Part shown: piece by piece, positions 17,308 through 33,898 of the stretch
Position numbering within the stretch: the first letter of the stretch is position 1
How the letters are laid out: every line of letters starts with the position of its first letter
Assembly: GCA_026225295.1 (NCBI GenBank)
Contig: JAMFSN010000120.1
Span: 1 to 39,705, forward strand
Reading direction: 5' to 3'
From: Frankia alni
GTDB taxonomy: Bacteria; Actinomycetota; Actinomycetes; Frankiales; Frankiaceae
Length of the DNA: 39,705 nucleotides
The notes under the pieces: generated by a model
Told to the model about the DNA's origin: nothing
What the model saw: the letters and a program-made list of their open reading frames with translations, nothing else
Database searches by the model: none
Translations under genes and position numbers: made by a program

Positions 17308-20300
17308 GTGTCGATTCCCCCGCCGGCGACCCAGCCGGCCACCCCGTCCGACGCTCCGGCCGCCGTACCCGGCGCGGACCGGGTTTCCGGCGCCGACCGC
17401 GAAGCGCTGCTGGCCGAACTGCTGCTCGAGAAGTACGAGCCCATCGCCCTGGTCGGCATCGGCCTCCGGTTCCCCGGCGGCAGCACGAGCCGGGCCGGCT
17501 TCGCCGCCGCGCTGCGGGCCGGCCGCTCCGGCACCGGACCGATCCCGGCCGACCGGTGGGACGCCGACGCCTACCTCGCGGTCGGCGACGAGCGGGGCAA
17601 GGTGCGCACCACCGGGGGCGGATTCCTGGCCGCGCTCGACCGGTTCGACGCGCGGTTCTTCAACATTTCACCGAAGGAGGCCCGGTACGTCGACCCCCAG
17701 CAGCGGCTGGTCCTGGAGACCGCCTGGGAGGCGCTGGAGGACGCCGGAATCGATCCGACCGACCCGCGTAACGTGCTGGGCGGGGTGTACGTGGGGGTCG
17801 GCGCGGCGGACTACGCCTTCGAGATGGCCGAGCTGGCCGACGAGGACCTGGATGCCTACCTGGGTACCGGCACCGCCCACAGCGCCGTACCGGGCCGGCT
17901 GTCCTACTTTCTGGGCTGGCAGGGGCCCAGCATCGCGGTCGATACCGCGTGCTCGTCCTCGCTGGTCGCGTTGCATCTGGCCACCGAGGGCCTCCGGCGG
18001 CGCGAGTGCGACATCGCGCTGTGCGCCGGGGTCAGCGTGATCCACCACCCGCGGCTGCACATCATTCTGTCGCAGGCGAACATGCTGGCTCCCGACGGGC
18101 GCTGCAAGACCTTCGACGCGGCCGCCGACGGCTACAGCCGGAGTGAGGGTTGCGGCTCGGTGGTGCTGAAACGGCTGTCGGACGCATTGCGGGACGACGA
18201 TCCGGTGATCGCGCTGGTGCGCGGGACCGCGGTCCGCCAGGACGGCCGCAGCGCCGGCCTGACCGCCCCCAACGGCGCGGCGCAGGAAACGGTCATGAAG
18301 GCCGCACTGGCCAGCGCCATGGTCACGCCCGGCGACATCGACTACGTGGAAGCGCACGGCACCGGAACGGCGCTCGGCGACCCCATCGAGCTGGGCGCGA
18401 TCCGGACGGTCTTCGGCGATTCCCACAGCCCGGCCGACCCGGTGACGGTCGGCTCGCTGAAGACGAACGTCGGCCACATGGAGGCGGCCGCCGGGATCGG
18501 TGGGGTCATCAAGACGGCGCTGCAGCTCCACCACGGGGAGATCTACGCCCACCTCAATCTGGAGACGCCGTCGCCGCACATCCCGTGGGACACCTACCCC
18601 GTGACGGTACCGATCGAAGGGCACCGCTGGCCCGGCGAGCGCCACCGGGCCCTCGTCAACTCTTTCGGGTTCGCCGGCACCATCGCGACGGCGGTGCTGG
18701 AGCAGGCCCCGAGGCCGGCCCGGACCGGGGGGCGGGCCCCCGAACCCTCCGGGCCGACCGGGCCGCACGTGTTCACGGTGTCCGCGAAGACCACCGCGGC
18801 CCTGCGCCGGCAGGTCGACAACCTCCGCCGATTCCTCGCCGACCGACCGGAGCCGAGCGTGGCCGACCTCTGCTACGCGGGCAATGTCGGGCGGGCCCAC
18901 TTCGCCGAGCGGGTCGCCGGCCCGGTGAGCAGCCGGGCCGAGCTGGACGCCCTGCTGGTGGCGGCCCAGGCCGACCTGGCGGCCGACGGCGACCGGTCCG
19001 CCCGGCGGCCGTTCACCCGGGCGGCGTTCCTGTTCACCGGCCAGGGCTCCCAGTACCCGGGGATGGGCCGCGCCCTGTACGCCCGGTTCCCGGTCTTCCG
19101 CGACGCCGTGGACGCGGGCGACGCGTTGTTCCGGCCGCGGCTGGGGCGCTCGATCGCGGCTCTGATGCTCGGCCGGGACGGCGACGCCGAACAGCTCCAC
19201 CAGACCGGCTACACCCAGCCGGCGCTGTTCTGCCTCGAATATGCGGCCGCCGCCCTGTGGCGGTCATGGGGCATCGCCCCGAGTGTGCTGATCGGGCACA
19301 GCATCGGCGAAGTGGTGGCGGCGGCCGTCGGGGGGGTCCTGTCCCTGCCGGACGCGGTCGCGTTGGTCGCCGCCCGCGGCCGGCTGATGCAGTCGGTGGC
19401 GGCGCCCGGCGGGATGGTCGCGGTGCGGGCCGCGAGCGACGAGGTCGCCCCCCTGTTCGCCGGCCACGCGGATCTTGCCTTTGCGGCGTTCAACGCGCCC
19501 GGTCAGTGCGTGATCTCGGGCGGCCGCGCGGCCCTGGAGGACGTGACGCGGGGCCTCGCGGCGCGCGGGATCGGCACCCAGCGCCTGCCGGTGTCGCACG
19601 CCTTCCACTCGCCCTTGATGCGCGAGGTGTCGCCGGCCTTCCGCGCGGCCGTCCAGGACATCACCTTTCGCGATCCGGAAATCACGATCGTGTCCAATCT
19701 CAGCGGGCGGGTGGTGGCGGCCGGCGAGATGGCGGATCCGGAGTACTGGGTGCGCCAGCTTGGCGAACCGGTGGACTTCGCGGGCGGTATGCGCACCCTC
19801 GCGCGCCGGGGCGAGCACGCGTTCATCGAGCTGGGCCCGGCACCGACGCTGACCGCGCTGGGCCGGCGCTGTGTGCCGGTCCCGGGGGACCACGTGTGGC
19901 TGGCCAGCATGCGGCCCGGCGAGACCGACGGGTCGACGGTCGTCCGGTCGCTGGCCGAGGGGTACGCCGCCGGTCTGCCCGTCTCGTGGCGGGACGTCCA
20001 CCGGGGGAGCGCCGGCCGTCGTACGGCCCTGCCGACCTACGCGTTCGACCGGGCCCGGTACTGGCTCCCGACCCGGGACGGCCGGGCGGGTGCGGGCGGG
20101 CCGGGCCCGGGCGGGGCCGGTGCGGGTCGTTCGACCGGGCCCGGTCGCGCCGGCCATCCGTTGCTGGGGGTCGAGACGGGGACCGACCCGACTTCGGCGA
20201 GCCGCGAGTTCACCGCTCACCTCGCGCCCGACCAGCCGTCCTACCTGGCCGAGCACGTGGTCCTGGGCAAGGTCGTCTTCCCGGCGGCGGGTTTCGTCGA

Positions 20301-23300
20301 GATACTGTTCGCGCTCCAGGACGCCCTGTACGGGGAGACCCGTAGGCCATTGCTGGACCTGGAGATCCGCGAGGCACTGCTGCTGGCCGGGGACGGGACG
20401 ACCCTGCTGCGGACCCGGGCCCGGGCCCGGCCCGACGGCGGGGCCGACGTGGAGATCGTGAGCGTGACCGGCCCTCCGGACCGGGTCATCGAGCGGTGCC
20501 ACGCGGTGGCCCGCCTGGGTTCCGACCGGGACCGGGCGGACGACGGGGACCCGACCGGCGCCGTGCTCGCGCGACTGGTCGCCGGAACCGCGCCGGGCGG
20601 CGGCGGACCTCTCGGCGCCGGACCCCTCGACGGTGGACCGGAGGCCGGTGGGGAATCGCGGTGGTCGGAAGAGATCTACGCCGACTTCGCGGCCCGGGGA
20701 CTGCGGTACGGGCCGACCTTTCAGCGGCTGGAGCGGACAACCCGCCTCGGGACCGACCGGGCGTCCGCGCTCGTGCGGGGGATCGACCCCGGGCCGGCCG
20801 AACACCTGCCGCCGGCCGTTCTCGACGCGGCCATGCAGTCGCTGTCCGACCTGCTGGTCGGCACCTACCTGCCGATCGGGTTCGCCCGGATCCGGCTGAT
20901 GAAAAAGCCGAAGGGGCCGACCCTGCGGAGCGTCATCCGACTCGCTCCGGCGGTCCCCGCCGGCGATCCGGTCGTCTCCCTCGACCTGGTCCTCCTCGAG
21001 GGCGACCGCCCGGTCTGCGTGCTGGAGGGGCTGGCCGTGCGGCGCGTCGCGCACGCCCGGACCCCCGGTGGGCGACCGTTCCACACCACCCGCTGGATTC
21101 GGCGCGCCCGGCCGCCGCTTGACCCGGCCGGCCGGCCGGAGGTCCTGGTGGTCGGGGCCGACGCCGCCGGGCAGGCCGACCTGGTCCGGCACGCGGGGCA
21201 GACCGGCGCTCGGCTGATCTTCGCGCCCGACGCGGCCGGCGCTTCCGGCCACCTCACCGAGGGCCGGCCGGACGTGTGCTGGTTCTGGCGCCCGGAGCCC
21301 GGCCCACCGGGCCGGACCCGCTTCGGGGCGGAGTTCGAACGGAACTACCGGGCGCTGCTCGCGCTGGTCGCGGAGCTGGAGCGGACCCGGTTCGGCCGCG
21401 GGCAGCGGCTCTGGCTGGTGACCCGGGGTGCCCAGCTCGTGGCGGGCGACGAACCGGGCGACGGTGGGCACCTCGCGGCGGCCAGCCTGTGGGGCTTTGC
21501 GCTGTCCCTGGCGATGGAATACCCGGCCTTCCGCCCGACCCTGGTCGACCTGGCGCCGGGGGAGGCGGACCATCGGGACCTGCTCGACGAATGGGCCCAC
21601 GCGGAGGCCGACGAGTTCCAGGTCGCGTTGCGGGCCGGCGGCCGCCACGTCCGACGGATCACCTCGACCCAGCGGACCGCGACCGGGCCCGGGAACGTCG
21701 AGCTCCGCCTGGACGGCTACGGCGAGTTCAGGAACGTGAAGGCGGCCGTGGCGGAGATCCCGCCCGCTCCCGAGGGCGACGAGCTCCAGGTGCGGATCCG
21801 CGCGGCCGGCCTCAATTTCAAGGACGCGCTCAACGTGCTGGGCCTGCTCAAACAGGACGCCGAGGAGCGGGGGGTCGCGTACGTTCCGCTGCCGCTCGGG
21901 CTGGAGGGCGCCGGCCGGGTCGTCGCCGCCGGGCCGGACGCGACGCTGCGGGTCGGTGACGAGGTCGTCGTCAGCTTCCACGGCTGTCTCAAGCGGCTCA
22001 TCACCGTGCCCTCGGCCGCGGCGGTCCGCAAGCCGGCGGCGATCGGGTTCGCCGAGGCGGCCGGGCTGCCGACCGCGTTCATCACCGCTCACTACGCCCT
22101 GCACCAACTGGCCGGCCTCCGGGCCGGCGACAAGGTCCTGATCCACGCGGCGGCCGGCGGGGTGGGCCAGGCCGCGGTCCAGCTCGCCCACCTGGCCGGG
22201 GCCACGGTCTTCGCCACCGCGAGCCCGGGCAAACACGCGTTTCTCCGGGCCGCCGGCGTGGAGCACATCATGAACTCCCGCACGCTCGACTTCGCCGCCG
22301 ACATCGCCCGCCTGACCGGGGGCGCCGGAGTCGACATCGTCCTCAACAGCCTCAACCGGGAGTACATCCCGGCCGGGCTGCGCAGTCTCGCCCCCGGCGG
22401 CCGGTTCATCGAGCTCGGCAAGATCGGCGCCTGGTCGGCCGAGGAGATGCGGGCGGCCCGGCCGGACGTGAGGTACCACAACTTCGATCTGAGTGAGTTT
22501 CCCGAGGACACGCTGCTCAAGATCAGCCAGGAGATCCTGCGCACGGTGACCGGTCTCATCTCGGAAGGTCGGCTGCGCGGCGCGTCCACTACCGAGTACG
22601 ACGTCGACGACATCGAGGAGGCGTTCGGCGTCCTGAGCCGGGGGGCCAGCATCGGCAAGCTGGTGGTCGCCTTCCCGGATGAGGCCGGGGCGCCCGAGCC
22701 GCCGGCGATCTCGCCGGCCGAGACCTACCTCGTCACCGGGGGCCTCGGCGGCCTCGGCCGGGCCTGCGCGCGGGAACTGGTGCGGCGTGGGGCCCGGCGG
22801 CTCGCCTTCGTCAGCCGGCGCGACCTACCGGCGGCGCAGGTGGCCGAGGTGCAACGCGGCCTCGGGGACGGCGTCCACCTGACCGTCTATCGGGGGGACA
22901 TCGCGGTCGAAGCGGACGTCGAGCGGATCCTGGCCGATCTCCGGCGGTCGGCGTGGCCGCTGGGGGGTGTCATCCACGGGGCGGGGGTCCTCGCCGACCG
23001 GCCCCTGTCCGCCACGACGTGGCCCGACTTCGAGACCGTGCTGGGTCCCAAGGCGTACGGCACCTGGCTGCTCCACGCGGGCCTGTCCGCGTTTCCCGAA
23101 CTGCGGTTCTTCGCGGCCCAGTCGTCCGTCGTCTCGGTGGTCGGGACGACGACCCAGGCCAACTACGCGGCCGCCAACGCGTTCATGGACGCGACCATGC
23201 AGTGGCGGGCCGCCCAGGGGCTACCGGGTACGAGTATCAGTTGGGGACCGTGGGCCGAAGCCGGGATGGGAGCGGCGCTGACGGACCGCCACGCGGCCAG

Positions 23301-23838
23301 TGTCGTCGCCCAGGGGATGGCCTTCATCCCGCCCGCGGAAGGGGCCCGGGCGTTCATGGCGGCCATCGCCCAGCCCGGGCCTCATGTCGTGGCCGGCGAA
23401 TTCGACTGGGACCGGGTCATGACCACCCGGTCGATTCCCCAGGCCCTGTACCGATTGGTCACCACCCCCGCCGAGCAGGTGAACGAAGAGGTCGACCTGG
23501 AGGCTCTGCTCGCCCTGCCCCGGGGGGACCGCACGGCGGCCCTCGGCGATCTGCTCCGGGCCCGGGTCGCGGCGGCCCTCAGTTTCGAGGGGGCCCAGGA
23601 CATCGCGGCCGACGCCCGATTCGCGGAACTCGGGCTCGATTCACTCGTCGCCGTCGAACTCAAGAATTCGCTGGAAGGGACGTTGCGGATGCCGTTGCCG
23701 GCCGCGGTCGTCTTCGACCACCCGTCGGTGGACCGGCTGGCGGAATTTCTCGAACGGGAGTTGGCGGGGCCGCCGACCGGCGCCGGTTCCGCGGGTCACC
23801 GGGACGTTCCCGCGACCGCCTCCGGGGAACCGGCGTGA
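17308..23838 (+). CDS. Type I polyketide synthase PKS1, fully reducing module KS-AT-DH-ER-KR-ACP
   Basis: Protein of 2176 residues from GTG 17308, set by AGGAAGGAG (the ATG at 17260 overlapping the previous stop lacks one). KS (about 44-470): Cys C215 in DTACSSS, H350 in EAHGTGT, H390 in KTNVGH. AT (about 570-880): Ser S665 in GHSIGE and the malonyl-type HAFH (H at 767). DH: H983 in HVVLGKVVFP and D1173 in DAAMQ. ER (about 1470-1790): NADPH loop HAAAGGVGQAAVQLA. KR (about 1800-2000): TGGLGGLG and Y1953, with LAD pointing to a B-type ketoreductase. ACP: S2112 in GLDSL. All domains look active, so each round gives a saturated two-carbon extension from malonate. There is no TE domain. Iterative use is plausible for a single module. 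Confidence 0.93.
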   Translation: MSIPPPATQPATPSDAPAAVPGADRVSGADREALLAELLLEKYEPIALVGIGLRFPGGSTSRAGFAAALRAGRSGTGPIPADRWDADAYLAVGDERGKVRTTGGGFLAALDRFDARFFNISPKEARYVDPQQRLVLETAWEALEDAGIDPTDPRNVLGGVYVGVGAADYAFEMAELADEDLDAYLGTGTAHSAVPGRLSYFLGWQGPSIAVDTACSSSLVALHLATEGLRRRECDIALCAGVSVIHHPRLHIILSQANMLAPDGRCKTFDAAADGYSRSEGCGSVVLKRLSDALRDDDPVIALVRGTAVRQDGRSAGLTAPNGAAQETVMKAALASAMVTPGDIDYVEAHGTGTALGDPIELGAIRTVFGDSHSPADPVTVGSLKTNVGHMEAAAGIGGVIKTALQLHHGEIYAHLNLETPSPHIPWDTYPVTVPIEGHRWPGERHRALVNSFGFAGTIATAVLEQAPRPARTGGRAPEPSGPTGPHVFTVSAKTTAALRRQVDNLRRFLADRPEPSVADLCYAGNVGRAHFAERVAGPVSSRAELDALLVAAQADLAADGDRSARRPFTRAAFLFTGQGSQYPGMGRALYARFPVFRDAVDAGDALFRPRLGRSIAALMLGRDGDAEQLHQTGYTQPALFCLEYAAAALWRSWGIAPSVLIGHSIGEVVAAAVGGVLSLPDAVALVAARGRLMQSVAAPGGMVAVRAASDEVAPLFAGHADLAFAAFNAPGQCVISGGRAALEDVTRGLAARGIGTQRLPVSHAFHSPLMREVSPAFRAAVQDITFRDPEITIVSNLSGRVVAAGEMADPEYWVRQLGEPVDFAGGMRTLARRGEHAFIELGPAPTLTALGRRCVPVPGDHVWLASMRPGETDGSTVVRSLAEGYAAGLPVSWRDVHRGSAGRRTALPTYAFDRARYWLPTRDGRAGAGGPGPGGAGAGRSTGPGRAGHPLLGVETGTDPTSASREFTAHLAPDQPSYLAEHVVLGKVVFPAAGFVEILFALQDALYGETRRPLLDLEIREALLLAGDGTTLLRTRARARPDGGADVEIVSVTGPPDRVIERCHAVARLGSDRDRADDGDPTGAVLARLVAGTAPGGGGPLGAGPLDGGPEAGGESRWSEEIYADFAARGLRYGPTFQRLERTTRLGTDRASALVRGIDPGPAEHLPPAVLDAAMQSLSDLLVGTYLPIGFARIRLMKKPKGPTLRSVIRLAPAVPAGDPVVSLDLVLLEGDRPVCVLEGLAVRRVAHARTPGGRPFHTTRWIRRARPPLDPAGRPEVLVVGADAAGQADLVRHAGQTGARLIFAPDAAGASGHLTEGRPDVCWFWRPEPGPPGRTRFGAEFERNYRALLALVAELERTRFGRGQRLWLVTRGAQLVAGDEPGDGGHLAAASLWGFALSLAMEYPAFRPTLVDLAPGEADHRDLLDEWAHAEADEFQVALRAGGRHVRRITSTQRTATGPGNVELRLDGYGEFRNVKAAVAEIPPAPEGDELQVRIRAAGLNFKDALNVLGLLKQDAEERGVAYVPLPLGLEGAGRVVAAGPDATLRVGDEVVVSFHGCLKRLITVPSAAAVRKPAAIGFAEAAGLPTAFITAHYALHQLAGLRAGDKVLIHAAAGGVGQAAVQLAHLAGATVFATASPGKHAFLRAAGVEHIMNSRTLDFAADIARLTGGAGVDIVLNSLNREYIPAGLRSLAPGGRFIELGKIGAWSAEEMRAARPDVRYHNFDLSEFPEDTLLKISQEILRTVTGLISEGRLRGASTTEYDVDDIEEAFGVLSRGASIGKLVVAFPDEAGAPEPPAISPAETYLVTGGLGGLGRACARELVRRGARRLAFVSRRDLPAAQVAEVQRGLGDGVHLTVYRGDIAVEADVERILADLRRSAWPLGGVIHGAGVLADRPLSATTWPDFETVLGPKAYGTWLLHAGLSAFPELRFFAAQSSVVSVVGTTTQANYAAANAFMDATMQWRAAQGLPGTSISWGPWAEAGMGAALTDRHAASVVAQGMAFIPPAEGARAFMAAIAQPGPHVVAGEFDWDRVMTTRSIPQALYRLVTTPAEQVNEEVDLEALLALPRGDRTAALGDLLRARVAAALSFEGAQDIAADARFAELGLDSLVAVELKNSLEGTLRMPLPAAVVFDHPSVDRLAEFLERELAGPPTGAGSAGHRDVPATASGEPA

Positions 23839-25472
23839 TGGCGTCCGCCGCCGACCAGCCGGGCGCTTACCACCCGCGGCCGCGGACGCTGCAGGCCAGC
23901 ATCGCCTTCCACGCGCGGCACCGACCGGACCACCCGGCTGTTCGGTGCGAGGACCGCCGGGTCACGTACTCCGACCTGCACCGGCGGAGCAACCGGTGGG
24001 CCCGCGCCATCCTGGCATCAGGCCTGCAGCCGGGCTCCCGGGTGGCGTACCTGGGGAAGGAATCGGAGGACTACTACCGCCTCCTGTTCGCCTGCGCCAA
24101 GAGTGGAACTGTCCTCGTTCCCATCAACTGGCGACTGACCGCGGCGGAGGTGCGCCACATTCTGCGCGACTCCACGGCGCGGCTGCTGCTGGTGGAGCCG
24201 GAGTTCCGGGGCCCGGTCGACGAGGTGTACCGGGACCTGGCCCGGCCACCGATCCTGGTCCGCGTCGACGGGCCGCCCGGGGACGGGCCGCCCGGGGACG
24301 GGCCGGCGGGCGGTGGCGGTGACTGGTCGGCGGGGGACTGGTGCGCGGGCCAGACCGACGAGGACCTCGACCCGGGGACCGGCGACGACGACGCCGTGGC
24401 GCAGCTCTACACCAGCGGCACGACCGGCCTGCCCAAGGGCGTCGTCCTGGCCCACCGCAGCTTCTTCCGGATCCGGGACGCGCTGGCCGCCGAGGGTCTC
24501 GACTGGATCGACTGGCGCCCCGACGACGTCAGCCTGATCGGCATTCCCGGGTTCCACGTCGGGGGCCTCTGGTGGGCGACCCAGGGCTTCAACGCCGGCG
24601 TCACCAATGTGGTCATGCGCACCTTTGTCCCGCGGGCGGCGGCCGACCTGATCCGGAACCGCGCGGTCACCACGGCCTGCGTGGTGCCGGCCATGCTGCA
24701 GATGCTGCTGGCCGAGCCGGGCGTCGTCGCCGCCGACTTCCGTTCCCTGCGCAAGATCGTGTACGGCGGCGCTCCCATCTCGGAGAACCTTCTCAAGGAA
24801 TGCATCGCCGTGATCGGCTGCCATTTCGCCCAGATCTACGGGCTGACCGAGACCGGGAACACGGCGGTGTGCCTGCCGCCCGCGGCGCACGTGATCGGGA
24901 GCGTGCGGCTGAAAGCGGCCGGCCGGCCGTACCCGGGTGTGGAGGTCGCCATCGTGGATCCCGAGGGGGGCCCGGTGGGGCCCGGGACCGTCGGCGAGGT
25001 GCGTATCCGGACCCCGGCCCGTATGCTGCGCTACTGGCAGCAGCCCCTGGCCACCAGCGAAACCCTGATTGACGGCTGGATTCACACCGGCGATGCCGGC
25101 CACCTGGACGAGGACGGGTTCCTCTACATCTCGGATCGCATCAAGGACACCATCATCGTCGCCGGCGAGAATGTCTATCCCGCCGAGGTCGAGAATGCGC
25201 TGGCCAAGCACCCGGCGGTTCTGGAGGCGGCAGCCGTCGGAGCCCCGCACGAGCTGTGGGGTGAGACGGTCCGGGCCTTTGTCGCGTTCCGGAAGGGGCG
25301 GGTCGCGAGTCCCCGGGAGCTGACCGTCTTCCTGCGTACCGAACTGGCCGCCTACAAGCTTCCGACCGGTTACGAAATCGTGGACAGGGTGCCCCGGAAC
25401 CCGAGCGGGAAGATCATGCGCCGGATCCTGCGGGAAAGGTACTGGCAGGGAATGGAACGACGGGTCAACTAG
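23838..25472 (+). CDS. Acyl-activating ligase (AMP-forming; ScoC/FadD10-like role inferred)
   Basis: ANL-superfamily enzyme of 544 residues. It has A3 LYTSGTTGLPKGVV (about 190), A5 IYGLTETGN, A7 GWIHTGD, A8 DRIKDTIIVAGENVYPAEVE (about 433) and the catalytic Lys in NPSGKIMRR (about 525). The stretch EGLDWIDW...HVGGLWW resembles M. tuberculosis FadD10 (EGLNW...HIGGLWW) as I recall it, so it may fill the ScoC/FadD10 role of loading an acid onto an ACP. Overall sequence is also close to ordinary acyl-CoA ligases. A linker contains PPGDG repeats (near 24272-24303). The start ATG overlaps the PKS1 stop by 1 bp (TGATG). Confidence 0.85.
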   Translation: MASAADQPGAYHPRPRTLQASIAFHARHRPDHPAVRCEDRRVTYSDLHRRSNRWARAILASGLQPGSRVAYLGKESEDYYRLLFACAKSGTVLVPINWRLTAAEVRHILRDSTARLLLVEPEFRGPVDEVYRDLARPPILVRVDGPPGDGPPGDGPAGGGGDWSAGDWCAGQTDEDLDPGTGDDDAVAQLYTSGTTGLPKGVVLAHRSFFRIRDALAAEGLDWIDWRPDDVSLIGIPGFHVGGLWWATQGFNAGVTNVVMRTFVPRAAADLIRNRAVTTACVVPAMLQMLLAEPGVVAADFRSLRKIVYGGAPISENLLKECIAVIGCHFAQIYGLTETGNTAVCLPPAAHVIGSVRLKAAGRPYPGVEVAIVDPEGGPVGPGTVGEVRIRTPARMLRYWQQPLATSETLIDGWIHTGDAGHLDEDGFLYISDRIKDTIIVAGENVYPAEVENALAKHPAVLEAAAVGAPHELWGETVRAFVAFRKGRVASPRELTVFLRTELAAYKLPTGYEIVDRVPRNPSGKIMRRILRERYWQGMERRVN

Positions 25473-25517
25473 GCATTTCCGGCCGTCCCGGCCGCGTTCT
25501 CTCGGACCGGAGTGATA

Positions 25518-32450
<6,933 letters not shown>

Positions 32451-32639
32451 ATGTTCAGGTGAGCGCCAGGTGACGCGGGAACACAGACCGTTAACGCCGG
32501 CTCAACAGCTGGCGATTGCGGATTTTAATCCCACCATTGGCAATCGTGTTGTTATAGTGACCAGTGCCTGCCGTTGCGGCTGGATCAATGCTTTCGGACC
32601 GATGGTCTATGGCCGGTACCCCAGGAGGGGTGGTCTCGT
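32451..32639 (+). promoter_or_regulatory. Gap before the second gene block, candidate internal promoter
   Basis: This 189-bp gap is the only sizeable one in the cluster and has an unusually AT-rich patch (32515-32560). TATAGT at 32553-32558 is a fair -10 box, but there is no clear -35 at 17 bp. A strong AGGAGGGG (32623-32630) serves the desaturase start at 32640. Confidence 0.35.
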
Positions 32640-33626
32640 ATGGCTGGCAGCCAGCCTACTGTGAACGTTCTCGGAGCCGAGGGCTCATCTCCTCGTCGGC
32701 GGGTCATCAGCAACCCCTATATACATCGGCTCCAGCGTCGGCACTTCCTGTTGTTCGATGTCATTCCGATTTTCGGCACCGTGATCGCCTTCGCGCTTCT
32801 TACGGTACGTTCGCTCGGTGTGACCGACCTCGCTCTGTTTTTCTTCATGTGGCTGTTGACCGGCCTGGGAATCACTGTCGGCTACCACCGGCTCTTTACC
32901 CACCGCACGTTCAAGGCCGCGCCGTCGGTGGCCGCCGGCCTCGCCGTTTTCGGCTCGATGGCGGGCCAGGGGGGCGTGGTGTCCTGGGTCGCCATGCACC
33001 GCCGGCACCACGAGTGCAGCGACCGCGAAGGTGACCCGCACTCGCCGAACCTGGCCGGCGACAGTCTGAAGGGTCGGCTGCGGGGGCTGGCCCACTCCCA
33101 TTTCCTGTGGATGCGGCGGCACGAATATCCGAACATCATCCACTACGCGCCCGACCTGATCAAAGATCGGAAACTGGCCCGGATCGGCCGTCTCTACTAC
33201 CACTGGATCGCGCTCGGGCTGCTGGCGCCCGCGCTCATCGGAGGCCTCGTCACCCAGAGCTGGCTCGGTGCGTTGACCGGCTTCCTCTGGGGCGGGTTGG
33301 TGCGGATGTTCTTCCTGGAGCACGTCATCTGGGGGATCAACTCCTTCCTGCACATGTTCGGGACCCGCCCCTATGAGTCCCGGGAGAAGAGTCACAACGG
33401 GGGCGTTTTCGCCCTGGTTTCGCTGGGCGAGTCATGGCACAACAACCATCACGCATTTCCGGAATCGCCCTCGTTCGGGTTGAGCTGGTACCGGCTCGAT
33501 CCGGGGTACTGGCTGATAAAGCTGCTCGCGGTCAGCGGTCTGGCCTGGGACCTCAAGGTTCCGTCCGAGGCCCGCAAGCAGGCCGGCCGTACCTCCAGGA
33601 CAGGCGATTCCGTTGCGGCGGCCTGA
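32640..33626 (+). CDS. Membrane fatty-acyl desaturase
   Basis: Membrane-bound diiron desaturase of 328 residues. The three histidine boxes are HRLFTH (H83-H88), HRRHH (H120-H124) and HNNHH (near 268). Hydrophobic segments (about 38-56, 63-81 and 190-230) give the usual four-helix topology. Such enzymes insert a cis double bond, typically delta-9, in acyl-CoA or acyl-ACP chains using ferredoxin or a similar electron donor. It starts a tightly packed block with a free ACP 12 bp downstream, which suggests an ACP-bound substrate in this pathway. ATG 32640 is chosen for the strong AGGAGGGG; a 22-codon upstream extension is open but unlikely. Confidence 0.9.
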   Translation: MAGSQPTVNVLGAEGSSPRRRVISNPYIHRLQRRHFLLFDVIPIFGTVIAFALLTVRSLGVTDLALFFFMWLLTGLGITVGYHRLFTHRTFKAAPSVAAGLAVFGSMAGQGGVVSWVAMHRRHHECSDREGDPHSPNLAGDSLKGRLRGLAHSHFLWMRRHEYPNIIHYAPDLIKDRKLARIGRLYYHWIALGLLAPALIGGLVTQSWLGALTGFLWGGLVRMFFLEHVIWGINSFLHMFGTRPYESREKSHNGGVFALVSLGESWHNNHHAFPESPSFGLSWYRLDPGYWLIKLLAVSGLAWDLKVPSEARKQAGRTSRTGDSVAAA

Positions 33627-33638
33627 GGAGCAAGCATC

Positions 33639-33896
33639 GTGAATTCGAGCCAGGAAGCAATCGCCGGCTGGTGCCAGCAGTACGTCGCGGATCTCCTGGA
33701 GGTGCCGGTCGAATCGGTTGACCTCGACGCCAACTTCGACCGGCTGGGAATCGACTCGGCGCTGGCCGTGGCCCTGCTGGTCGAGGTCGAGGACCGGTAC
33801 GGCGTCGATCTGCCGCCCGAGTCGCTGTTCGAGAATCCGAACCTCAACGCGGTGGCCACGCACCTGGCCGCGCTGACCGGGCGAGACGTGGCCTGA
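33639..33896 (+). CDS. Free-standing acyl carrier protein
   Basis: Four-helix carrier protein of 85 residues with phosphopantetheine site LGIDSALAVALLVEVEDRYG, the expected acidic helix 2 (EVEDRYGVDLPPESLFE) and the ending NLNAVATHLAAL. GTG 33639 follows GAGGAGC. It lies between the desaturase and the methyltransferase (12-bp and 2-bp gaps), so it probably presents an acyl chain to these tailoring enzymes or accepts it from the fatty acyl-AMP ligase encoded at the end of the block. Confidence 0.92.
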   Translation: MNSSQEAIAGWCQQYVADLLEVPVESVDLDANFDRLGIDSALAVALLVEVEDRYGVDLPPESLFENPNLNAVATHLAALTGRDVA

Positions 33897-33898
33897 CC

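Noticed and set aside
19264-22479. Open frame of 1071 codons on the minus strand
   Set aside because: Antisense shadow of PKS1 with low-complexity composition and no recognisable motif.
32470-32664. Small open frame of 64 codons before the desaturase
   Set aside because: It has no ribosome-binding site or motif, overlaps the desaturase start and is most likely untranslated leader.
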